Assembly: GCF_943371255.1 (NCBI RefSeq)
Contig: NZ_CALRUC010000069.1
Span: 1-22,025 of the forward strand
DNA: 22,025 nucleotides
Reading direction: 5' to 3'
Origin: Ferrovibrio terrae_B
Lineage (GTDB): Bacteria > Pseudomonadota > Alphaproteobacteria > Ferrovibrionales > Ferrovibrionaceae
A program made the position numbers and the translations under genes. A model generated the notes under the pieces. That model had not been told where the DNA came from. It saw only the letters and a program-made list of their open reading frames with translations, and searched no databases. Shown here in pieces: positions 12,870 to 19,634 of the stretch; position 1 is the stretch's first letter; each line of letters starts with the position of its first letter.

Positions 12870-14606
12870 ATGCCGCGATCCGCCAGCCCCAGCTTTGCCC
12901 GTGCCTTCTGGACACTGGCCAAACCCTATTTCACCGACCGCAAGGAACGCCGCAGCGCCTGGGGCCTGCTGACTGTCATCGTGATCCTGAATCTCGGCAG
13001 CGTGGGCCTCAGCGTCTGGTTCAACCAGTGGTACAATGACTTCTACAATTCCCTGCAGGAGAAGGACTTCGAGGCCTTCAAGACCCTGCTGCTGCATTTC
13101 ACCGGCGTCGCCTTTGCCTTCATCATCGTCGCCGTCTACAAGCAGTATCTGCGGTCGATGCTGGAAATCCGCTGGCGCCGCTGGCTCACCGAGCACTGGC
13201 TGAACGACTGGCTGGGCGGCAAGCGCTACTACCATATGCAGATGCTGGGGCTGGGCACCGACAACCCCGACCAGCGCATCGCCGAAGACCTGCGCCTCTT
13301 TCCCTACTATTCACTGACGCTGACGCTCGGCCTGCTCAATGCCGTGGTCACGCTGGCCTCCTTCCTCGGCATCCTGTGGAGCCTGTCGGGCGATTTCGCC
13401 ATCACGATCGGCGGCACCGACTATGCGATTCCCGGCTACATGGTCTGGGTTGCCATCGTCTATGCCGTCGCCGGTACCTGGCTGACCCATCTGATCGGCC
13501 GGCCGCTGGTTAAGCTGAATTTCGACAAGCAGCATATGGAAGCCGACTTCCGCTTCCACCTGGTGCGCGTGCGCGAACATGCCGAGGGCATCGCCTTCCA
13601 GCATGGCGAGGCAGTTGAACGCGCCGGCCTGGGTGCGCGCTTCGCTGCCGTTTTCGGCAATTTCTACGACATCATGCGCAAGCAGAAGCAGGTGACATGG
13701 TTCACCATCGGCTATGGTCAACTGGCTCTGATCTTTCCCTTCGTGGTCGGCGCGCCGCGCTATTTCAGCGGCGCCATCCAGCTGGGCGGCCTGATGCAGA
13801 TCAGCTCCGCCTTCGGCCAGGTGCAGGAGGCGCTCAGCTTCATCATCAACTCCTATCCGGAGATCGCCGAATGGCGTTCGGTCATCGACCGCCTCACCAC
13901 CTTCCGCACCGGCCTGGACAAGGCGCGCCGGATTTCGACGCAGTCGCAGATCACGGTGGCGCAGACCGGCGATACCCTTAGCATCGATGCCCTGACGCTC
14001 GACCTGCCCGATGGCCGGCCGCTGATGCGGGCCGATGGCCTGCAGCTGTCTGCCGGCGACAGCCTGCTGGTGCAGGGCCGTTCGGGCAAGGGCAAGACGA
14101 CATTGCTGCGCGCCATTGCCGGCCTGTGGCCGTTCGGTACCGGAAATGTGCAGCGCCCGGCCGACGCGGTCAGCCTGTTCCTGCCGCAGAAGCCCTATCT
14201 GCCGCATGGCACATTGCGCGCAGCCCTCGCCTATCCGCGCGACCCGGCGCAGTTCTCCGATGCCGATTACCGTGCCGCGCTGGTCGCGCTCGATCTGTCC
14301 AAGCTGGAAAACCGGCTGGATGAAGAGGCGGTGTGGGAGCAGCAGCTATCGGGCGGCGAGCAGCAGCGCGTGCAGCTGGCCCGTGCCCTGCTGCTGAAAC
14401 CGCAATGGCTGTATCTGGATGAGGCGACCTCGGCGCTGGATGACGCCACCGAGGAAAAGGCGCTGGATGCCCTGCGCGCTTCACTGCCGCAGACGGCGGT
14501 GTTCAGCATCGGGCACAAGCCGGCTCTGGTGGCGTTCCACCGCCAGCGCCAGATGCTGGATGGCGCCGCGGCAGGCGAGCCGTCGCGGCTGGTGGCAGCC
14601 GGTTAG
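12870..14606 (+). CDS. ABC transporter, fused permease-ATPase of the SbmA/BacA-YddA type, 578 aa
   Basis: The N-terminal half (about 30-345) is an ABC_membrane_2/SbmA_BacA-like domain with several membrane segments. It contains the family phrases WFNQWYNDFYNSLQEKD, RWRRWLTEHWLNDWL, YYHMQ, NPDQRIAEDLR and VRVREHAEGIAFQHGE. The C-terminal ATPase has Walker A GRSGKGKT (403-410), signature LSGGEQQ (493-499), Walker B WLYLDEAT (513-520) and an H-loop His549. As a half-transporter it should work as a homodimer. Relatives move peptides, antibiotics, long-chain fatty acids or cobalamin; the substrate here cannot be read. The start has only a weak ribosome binding site. The 3' end overlaps htpX tail-to-tail by 4 bases. 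Confidence 0.9.
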   Translation: MPRSASPSFARAFWTLAKPYFTDRKERRSAWGLLTVIVILNLGSVGLSVWFNQWYNDFYNSLQEKDFEAFKTLLLHFTGVAFAFIIVAVYKQYLRSMLEIRWRRWLTEHWLNDWLGGKRYYHMQMLGLGTDNPDQRIAEDLRLFPYYSLTLTLGLLNAVVTLASFLGILWSLSGDFAITIGGTDYAIPGYMVWVAIVYAVAGTWLTHLIGRPLVKLNFDKQHMEADFRFHLVRVREHAEGIAFQHGEAVERAGLGARFAAVFGNFYDIMRKQKQVTWFTIGYGQLALIFPFVVGAPRYFSGAIQLGGLMQISSAFGQVQEALSFIINSYPEIAEWRSVIDRLTTFRTGLDKARRISTQSQITVAQTGDTLSIDALTLDLPDGRPLMRADGLQLSAGDSLLVQGRSGKGKTTLLRAIAGLWPFGTGNVQRPADAVSLFLPQKPYLPHGTLRAALAYPRDPAQFSDADYRAALVALDLSKLENRLDEEAVWEQQLSGGEQQRVQLARALLLKPQWLYLDEATSALDDATEEKALDALRASLPQTAVFSIGHKPALVAFHRQRQMLDGAAAGEPSRLVAAG

Positions 14607-15595
14607 CGGCGGCCACCCCAGGGACTGATGCGGCGGCGACCGCCCGAGCTGGGCACCGAACCGCTGCCGGACGGGGCCGGACGCACCGGCATCGGCGACG
14701 ACGCGGCATAGGCCGGCTGCTGATAAGACCGGCCGCCAGACATGCCACCCGCCAGCTGCATCAGCGCGGCGACGCGGTTCTCGGTGCTGGGATGCGTCGA
14801 GAACAGGCTGTCCATGGCGCCGCCATGCAGCGGGTTGATGATGAACATATGCGCGGTGGCCGGATTGCCCTCGGCCTGCGCATTGGGCACCTGTTCGACC
14901 GAGCCGCTGATGCGCTGCAGCGCCGAGGCCAGCGCCTGCGGATTGCCGCTGATTTCCGCGCCCGCCTTGTCGGCGTCATATTCGCGGCTGCGGCTGATCG
15001 CCATCTGCACCAGCATGGCGGCAATCGGCGCCAGGATCATCACCGCGATGCTGCCGATGATCCCTAAGCCGCTGCGGTTGCCCTCGGCATCACGGCTGCC
15101 GCCGCCGAAGAACATGGCGAAATTCGCCAGCATGCCGATGGCACCCGCCAGCGTCGCCGTCACCGTCATGATCAGCGTGTCGCGGTTTTTCACATGCGCC
15201 AGCTCATGCGCCATCACGCCGGCGATTTCCTCGCGGCTGAGCCGATGCAGCAGGCCGGTGGTGGCCGCCACGGCGGCATTCTCCGGGTTGCGGCCGGTGG
15301 CAAAGGCATTGGGCTGGTCGTTGTCGATGACATAGACCTTGGGCATCGGCAGCCCGGCGCGCTGCGCCAGATGCTGGACCAGGCGATAGAATTCCGGCGC
15401 GGTCTGTGCATCGACCTCGCGCGCGCCATACATCGACAGCACCATCTTGTCGCTGTTCCAGTAGGCGAACAGGTTCATGGCGGCGGCGACCGCGAGCGCG
15501 ATCAGCATGCCGGCCTCGCCGCCGATCAGGAAGCCAACCGCGCCGAACAGCGCCGTCATGGCGGCCAGAAGCAAACCCGTCTTGAAGTAATTCAT
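14603..15595 (-). CDS. htpX: Membrane zinc metalloprotease HtpX, 330 aa
   Basis: HtpX is an inner-membrane protease that degrades misfolded membrane proteins. Two N-terminal membrane segments (about 6-25 and 30-46) precede the catalytic HELAH at 130-134, whose Glu131 is the catalytic base. The third zinc ligand is Glu205 in SRSREYDAD. Two further hydrophobic segments lie at about 140-163 and 178-198. The C-terminus ends in a Pro/Ser/Gly/Arg-rich tail of about 45 residues beyond the core. GGGAGACC precedes the start at 15595. It is divergent from the SdhAF4 gene, as often seen in alphaproteobacteria. The stop overlaps the convergent ABC transporter stop (TTAG shared). Confidence 0.95.
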   Translation of the reverse strand: MNYFKTGLLLAAMTALFGAVGFLIGGEAGMLIALAVAAAMNLFAYWNSDKMVLSMYGAREVDAQTAPEFYRLVQHLAQRAGLPMPKVYVIDNDQPNAFATGRNPENAAVAATTGLLHRLSREEIAGVMAHELAHVKNRDTLIMTVTATLAGAIGMLANFAMFFGGGSRDAEGNRSGLGIIGSIAVMILAPIAAMLVQMAISRSREYDADKAGAEISGNPQALASALQRISGSVEQVPNAQAEGNPATAHMFIINPLHGGAMDSLFSTHPSTENRVAALMQLAGGMSGGRSYQQPAYAASSPMPVRPAPSGSGSVPSSGGRRRISPWGGRR

Positions 15596-15704
15596 GGTCT
15601 CCCAACCTCTTTCCGTGGCGGACCCACTCGCCTGCCAAAGCTTTCCGGCCGGCCCGCACCGCTATATGTAAGAAGCCCGTACCCCGCCGCAAGATGGTGC
15701 CGCC

Positions 15705-15923
15705 ATGGCCGACGATCCCAACCAGCCGACAAACGCCGTCCCATCCCTGGATGGCAACGCCACCGATACCCGCCCCATCGATCCCAAGACCGGCAAGCCG
15801 CTGGCGCCGGCCCAGCCGGCGATCAAGCTGACCCAGGCGCCCGGCGAGGAAGACGGCCCCAAGGGCCCGGAACCCACCCGCTACGGCGACTGGGAACGCA
15901 AGGGCATCGTGTCCGACTTCTGA
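15705..15923 (+). CDS. DUF1674 / SdhAF4-type succinate dehydrogenase assembly factor, 72 aa
   Basis: The protein has a disordered, Pro/Asp-rich N-terminal half and the diagnostic C-terminal motif EPTRYGDWERKGIVSDF of the DUF1674 family. The family includes SDHAF4, which protects the flavinated SdhA subunit during assembly of respiratory complex II. The length is normal. It is divergent from htpX with a 109-base gap; a TATATG -10-like box lies at 15663-15668. The ATG at 15705 has only a weak ribosome binding site. sdh genes are not in the window. Confidence 0.88.
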   Translation: MADDPNQPTNAVPSLDGNATDTRPIDPKTGKPLAPAQPAIKLTQAPGEEDGPKGPEPTRYGDWERKGIVSDF

Positions 15924-15963
15924 GGCTGATTTTAGAACCGATTGCGCCGGAATTGCGGCGGGC

Positions 15964-16557
15964 TCAGGGGCATTTAGCCTGCACCTTCTCGTCGCGCACG
16001 AGAACTTCATAGTCAGAATACCCGGCTGGCAGGGTAACTTTCACCCCCGGATTGGCCGCGATATTCTTGCGATAGTATTCCAGACTCCGATCATATGTTG
16101 AACATGCTTTATCGCGTTCGTCCGCGAAAACATATGAACGAGCGCCGTTGAACAGCACGCTTGTGACGGAGTCAAATTGGTCAATCTTCATGAATAGATT
16201 GGCGGACCGCTCGAAATATGCCGCGGAGCTGTGGAATCGATCTTTATAGGCCGAGCCATCAAAGAAACCGGCGCGAGCATAGACATGGGACCAGTTGACG
16301 ACCGCCCGCGAGACGAAAAAGAATCCATAGAGCTGATAGGCAGTGCCCATCCCCTCGTAATCCCCACGCTCCAGGTAAATGTCATAGGCTTCCTGGATCA
16401 GGCGCTCGGCCGGCAGGGGGCGGTCGAACTCGTACATCAGCTGGTAGGCCTGCCCGAGCTTGGTCTTGGGATCGAAGGACAGCGGCACCAGAGCCGCGGA
16501 ACAGGCCGACAGGCTGACCACCAGCAGGACACAGACCACAAGACTACGGAATCTCAT
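15964..16557 (-). CDS. Putative lipoprotein with helical-repeat-like body, 197 aa
   Basis: The function is not recognised. A signal sequence with lipobox LSAC (residues 16-19) predicts lipid attachment at Cys19. The body is mostly helical, with AYQLMYEFDRPLPAERLIQEAYDIYLERGDYEGMGTAYQLYGFF and SAAYFERSANLFMKIDQF, resembling tetratricopeptide-type repeats. Two later cysteines (in DKACSTYD and QAKCP) could form a disulfide. I place the start at 16557, after GGGGGTGTG, rather than at 16653. GC content is lower than in neighbouring genes: in 16081-16140 only 27 of 60 bases are G or C. That suggests recent acquisition or relaxed constraint. Confidence 0.75.
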   Translation of the reverse strand: MRFRSLVVCVLLVVSLSACSAALVPLSFDPKTKLGQAYQLMYEFDRPLPAERLIQEAYDIYLERGDYEGMGTAYQLYGFFFVSRAVVNWSHVYARAGFFDGSAYKDRFHSSAAYFERSANLFMKIDQFDSVTSVLFNGARSYVFADERDKACSTYDRSLEYYRKNIAANPGVKVTLPAGYSDYEVLVRDEKVQAKCP

Positions 16558-16674
16558 CACACCCCCGACGGCATGATTGCCGCGTCCGGGGCATCCTTCC
16601 AGATCACCCGGGAAAATCCAACTGTTCGGCCCTTTTCCGGGTGCGGAAAGCACCGGCAGGGCGGCCCCGGCGGC

Positions 16675-16702
16675 TTGCGCGGTCCCTGCCCATGCCTATA
16701 CT
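16675..16702 (+). promoter_or_regulatory. Promoter of argG
   Basis: TTGCGC (16675-16680) and TATACT (16697-16702) are separated by 16 bases. The -10 box is a near-perfect match. The transcript would start near 16709, giving an untranslated leader of about 44 bases. Confidence 0.6.
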
Positions 16703-16752
16703 CCGGCCCGATTTTCCTCGGCTTTCCCAAGCAGTGTTAAGGAGTGCGCCCG

Positions 16753-17973
16753 ATGAGCGGCAGCAAGCATGGCAGCGTCAAGAAGGTGGTCCTTGCCTAT
16801 TCCGGCGGTCTGGATACCTCGGTGATCCTGAAATGGCTGCAGGAAACCTATGGCTGTGAAGTCGTGACCTTCACCGCCGATCTGGGCCAGGGCGAGGAGC
16901 TGGAGCCGGCGCGCAAGAAGGCCGAGATGTTCGGCGTGAAGCAGATCTTCATCGAGGATGTGCGCGAGGAATTCGTGCGCGACTTCGTCTTCCCGATGTT
17001 CCGCGCCAATGCGATGTATGAGGGCCTCTACCTGCTCGGCACCTCGATCGCCCGGCCGCTGATCGCCAAGCGCCAGATCGAGATCGCCCGCGAGGTCGGC
17101 GCCGACGCGGTCTGCCATGGCGCCACCGGCAAGGGCAACGACCAAGTGCGTTTCGAACTGGGCTATTACGCGCTCAATCCCTCGATCAAGGTGATCGCGC
17201 CCTGGCGCGAATGGGAACTGACCTCGCGCACCACGCTGATCGACTTTGCCGAGAAGCACCAGATTCCGATCGCCAAGGACAAGCGCGGCGAAGCGCCCTT
17301 CTCGGTCGATGCCAACCTGCTGCATATCTCGGCCGAAGGCAAAGTGCTGGAAGATCCCTGGGTGGAAGCGCCCGACTATGTCTATTCGCGCACCGTCGAC
17401 CCCGAGAAGGCGCCGGACCAGCCGGAGTATATCGAGGTCGAGTTCAAGACCGGCGACGCGATCGCCGTGAACGGCCAGGCGCTGTCGCCGGCCGCATTGC
17501 TGACCAAGCTGAACGAGCTCGGCGGCAAGCATGGCATCGGCCGCCTCGATCTGCTGGAAAATCGTTTCGTCGGCATGAAGAGCCGCGGCATCTACGAAAC
17601 GCCGGGCGGCACCATCCTGCATATGGCCCATCGCGGCATCGAGCAGGTGACGCTGGATCGCGGCGCCGCGCATCTGAAGGACGAGATCATGCCGCGCTAT
17701 GCCGAGTTGATCTACAACGGCTTCTGGTTCTCGCCCGAGCGCGAGATGCTGCAGGCTCTGATCGACAAGAGCCAGCAGAATGTCGAGGGCACCGTGCGGC
17801 TCAAGCTGTACAAGGGCTCGGTCAGCGTGGTTGGTCGCAAGTCGCCCAAGTCGCTCTACTCGCTGGCCCATGTCACCTTCGAGGCCGACTCGGTCTACGA
17901 CCAGAAGGATGCAGCCGGCTTCATCAAGCTGAATGCGCTGCGGCTCCGTCTGCTCAATCGGCAGAAGAACTGA
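16753..17973 (+). CDS. argG: Argininosuccinate synthase ArgG, 406 aa
   Basis: ArgG joins citrulline and aspartate using ATP to give argininosuccinate, the penultimate step of arginine synthesis, in the cytoplasm. The ATP-binding P-loop AYSGGLDTS is near residue 14. Further family motifs are TADLGQGEEL, GTSIARPLIAKRQIEIA, CHGATGKGNDQVRFELGYYAL, PWREWELTSR, and FSVDANLLHISAEGKVLEDPW. The length fits the standard bacterial type. AAGGAG lies 8 bases before the ATG at 16753, which is preferred over the upstream in-frame GTG at 16744. It is monocistronic, with a promoter at 16675-16702 and a strong terminator at 18006-18033. Confidence 0.97.
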   Translation: MSGSKHGSVKKVVLAYSGGLDTSVILKWLQETYGCEVVTFTADLGQGEELEPARKKAEMFGVKQIFIEDVREEFVRDFVFPMFRANAMYEGLYLLGTSIARPLIAKRQIEIAREVGADAVCHGATGKGNDQVRFELGYYALNPSIKVIAPWREWELTSRTTLIDFAEKHQIPIAKDKRGEAPFSVDANLLHISAEGKVLEDPWVEAPDYVYSRTVDPEKAPDQPEYIEVEFKTGDAIAVNGQALSPAALLTKLNELGGKHGIGRLDLLENRFVGMKSRGIYETPGGTILHMAHRGIEQVTLDRGAAHLKDEIMPRYAELIYNGFWFSPEREMLQALIDKSQQNVEGTVRLKLYKGSVSVVGRKSPKSLYSLAHVTFEADSVYDQKDAAGFIKLNALRLRLLNRQKN

Positions 17974-18005
17974 CGGCCCAGCTTCGCTTGTGGCGGAATT
18001 ACCGG

Positions 18006-18033
18006 AAAGGCGGGCTTTTCAGCCCGCCTTTTT
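18006..18033 (+). terminator. Intrinsic terminator downstream of argG
   Basis: AAAGGCGGGC (18006-18015), loop TTTTCA, and GCCCGCCTTT (18022-18031) form a 10-bp stem running into a T-tract. It lies about 33 bases after the argG stop. The stem also has an A-run on its 5' side, so it may work in both directions. Confidence 0.9.
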
Positions 18034-18051
18034 CGTGGCCAGTCGTGATCT

Positions 18052-18078
18052 TGTCACGAAGGCCACAGTCTGGTCGCA
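18052..18078 (+). promoter_or_regulatory. Degenerate ECF41-type promoter candidate upstream of the 72-aa gene
   Basis: TGTCACG (18052-18058) is followed after 16 bases by CGCA (18075-18078). The ECF41 consensus is TGTCACA-N16-CGTC, so the -35 matches 6 of 7 and the -10 begins with CG. The spacing is identical to the perfect site in front of the adjacent ECF41 gene. The poor -10 makes this tentative. Confidence 0.35.
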
Positions 18079-18186
18079 ACCCAACACATCGGATTTCCAA
18101 TACTTTTGCATGGCACGACCCTGAAGAGGGCCGCAGTGCCGGACCTCAATCGCCGGCCTGCTCCCGTAGAAGACAGGAGACTTGCC

Positions 18187-18405
18187 ATGATGAGTTCGAC
18201 GCGTGTTACCCCCGTCACCGCCTATCGCCGCACCACCCGGGCAACCGAACGCTATATGGAAGAGCGTCTGTGGCAGCGCGCCCTGCGCCGCCTGGAAGGT
18301 CCGGCAAAGCCGGTGAAGCACAAAAGCCGCACCGTCTCGTCCTTCGCCGCTGTCTTGCGCGCCGTGCAGGGCAAGCTCGGCCGCTATGTCGATATCTACG
18401 TCTGA
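18187..18405 (+). CDS. Small basic protein of unknown function, 72 aa
   Basis: The product is not recognised. It is strongly basic, with an Arg-rich middle (YRRTTRATERYMEERLWQRALRRLEG) likely to form an amphipathic helix, followed by PAKPVKHKSRTVSSF and a C-terminus GKLGRYVDIYV. It has no signal peptide. The ATG at 18187 follows AGGAGACTTGCC, a strong ribosome binding site, which decides against the in-frame ATG at 18106. It converges with the ECF41 sigma gene, 21 bases apart, and has a degenerate ECF41-like promoter upstream, so a functional link to that sigma factor is possible. Confidence 0.7.
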   Translation: MMSSTRVTPVTAYRRTTRATERYMEERLWQRALRRLEGPAKPVKHKSRTVSSFAAVLRAVQGKLGRYVDIYV

Positions 18406-18426
18406 TCCATCTGGGTCTGATCCCGC

Positions 18427-19323
18427 CTAAACCGCCGGCAGGCGCGCCAGCTTGTCGGGGTTGCGCATGATGAAGACGTTGCGCACCACGCCTCCCGCAA
18501 TATCCAGCGCGAGCGCCATGTAAGGCACATCGCCATCGAACAGCAGCCAGCCGGGCTGGCCGTTGATGCGCGCATTGACGCGCCGCAGCGCCGGCGGCAG
18601 CTTGCGCCGGATGCCGATGAAGAACCGCGCCACCTTGTCCGGCCCGTGAATGATGTTGAGCGCCGCCGCCGCCTTGCCGCCGCCATCCGACCACAGCATC
18701 GCATCCTCGGCCAGCAACCCGGCAAACTGCGCCGCATCGCCCGCTTTCGTGGCGCTGGAGAATTTCTCGGCCAGCGCGCGCGCCGCCGCCTCGTCGGCGG
18801 TAAAGCGCGGGCGCGCATCCTTCAGATGCTTCTGCGCCCGGCTCACCAGCTGGCGGCAGGCAGCTTCGGTTTTCTTCAGCGCCACGGCGATCTGCGGATA
18901 GTCGTAATCGAAGGCCTCGCGCAGCAGATAGGCGGCGCGCTCGGCCGGCGTCAGCCGCTCCATCACCATGAGCATCGCCATCGACAGGTCGTCGGCCATC
19001 TCATGGGCGGCTTCGGCACCCGCCACACTGACCTCCAGTTCGACCAGCGGTTCGGGCAGCCAGATGCCGGGGTAATGCTCGCGCTCGGCCTTGGCGGCGC
19101 GCAGGCGGTCGATGCACAGCCGCGTGCAGGCCGTCACCAGCCAGGCTTCCGGGTTGAGGATCTCCGCACGATCGGCGCGATGCCAGCGCAGGTAGGTATC
19201 CTGCACGGCATCCTCGGCATCGCCCACACTGCCCAGCATGCGATAAGCCAGGCCGAACAGCCGGCGGCGATGCGCCTCGAAGCGCGCGCTCGCATCATCC
19301 TGTACCGGCTTGTCCTGCGCCAT
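18427..19323 (-). CDS. ECF41-group sigma factor with fused SnoaL-like C-terminal domain, 298 aa
   Basis: Sigma region 2 (about 14-80) contains LFGLAYRMLGSVGDAEDAVQDTYLRW, and region 4 (about 120-170) contains LTPAERAAYLLREAFDYDYPQIAVAL. The linker carries WLPEPLVE (88-95). A C-terminal NTF2/SnoaL-like domain (about 178-298) carries the ECF41 signatures DGGGK (213-217) and NPDKLA (288-293). In ECF41 proteins this fused domain replaces an anti-sigma factor and modulates activity. The ATG at 19323 follows GGAAGGATGCCCC. A perfect ECF41 promoter lies just upstream, indicating autoregulation. The usual neighbours (carboxymuconolactone decarboxylase, oxidoreductase or epimerase genes) are absent here. 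Confidence 0.93.
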   Translation of the reverse strand: MAQDKPVQDDASARFEAHRRRLFGLAYRMLGSVGDAEDAVQDTYLRWHRADRAEILNPEAWLVTACTRLCIDRLRAAKAEREHYPGIWLPEPLVELEVSVAGAEAAHEMADDLSMAMLMVMERLTPAERAAYLLREAFDYDYPQIAVALKKTEAACRQLVSRAQKHLKDARPRFTADEAAARALAEKFSSATKAGDAAQFAGLLAEDAMLWSDGGGKAAAALNIIHGPDKVARFFIGIRRKLPPALRRVNARINGQPGWLLFDGDVPYMALALDIAGGVVRNVFIMRNPDKLARLPAV

Positions 19324-19352
19324 GGGGCATCCTTCCGCTCAGATACCCCTTA

Positions 19353-19379
19353 GACGGACCGGCGGTGCCGGCTGTGACA
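19353..19379 (-). promoter_or_regulatory. ECF41-type autoregulatory promoter
   Basis: On the minus strand TGTCACA (19373-19379) and CGTC (19353-19356) are separated by exactly 16 bases, a full match to the described ECF41 promoter. It drives the sigma gene, whose start codon lies about 25 bases beyond the expected start point. Confidence 0.85.
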
Positions 19380-19390
19380 GCCGGCACCGC
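19362..19390. repeat. 29-bp perfect palindrome over the ECF41 -35 element
   Basis: GCGGTGCCGGCTG (19362-19374) and CAGCCGGCACCGC (19378-19390) are perfect 13-base reverse complements around the three bases TGA. The central bases form the TGTCACA -35 of the sigma gene. Such symmetry suits a dimeric DNA-binding protein; it could also fold into a hairpin or cruciform. No T-tract follows on either strand. Confidence 0.85.
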
Positions 19391-19487
19391 GTGACCTCTC
19401 AGGCCCTGATCCCGGGCAGCCTGCCGCAGAATGACAGGGCTCGCCAGTTTCGGATGGCCAGCCTGCGCCGCCCGGCCCGAGCCAGCG

Positions 19488-19527
19488 CAATATAAATATT
19501 GTTTCATTTCAATATGTTGAGAAAATA
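19488..19527 (+). promoter_or_regulatory. AT-rich operator-like region and candidate macAB promoter
   Basis: CAATAT-AA-ATATTG (19488-19501) is a perfect dyad in otherwise GC-rich DNA. A second CAATAT half lies at 19510-19515 inside an imperfect dyad (TTTCAA ... TTGAGAAA). TTGTTT (19499-19504) and AAAATA (19522-19527), 17 bases apart, give a plausible promoter overlapped by both dyads. That would fit repression by a dimeric regulator. The leader to macA would be about 100 bases. Apart from this region and the ECF41 promoter, the 311-base gap 19324-19634 shows nothing clear. Confidence 0.45.
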
Positions 19528-19634
19528 CCCGCCGCCCATTACCCTGCCGGCTGTTGCGCCTGATAAGCTGATGCAGGCGCAGGATTCACCGGCCGCTTCC
19601 GTTTGACCTAAAAAGCGGCCCATAAACCCAGATC

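Noticed and set aside
16696..17871. 391-codon open frame on the minus strand opposite argG
   Set aside because: It is antisense to a fully conserved argG and shows no recognisable domain.
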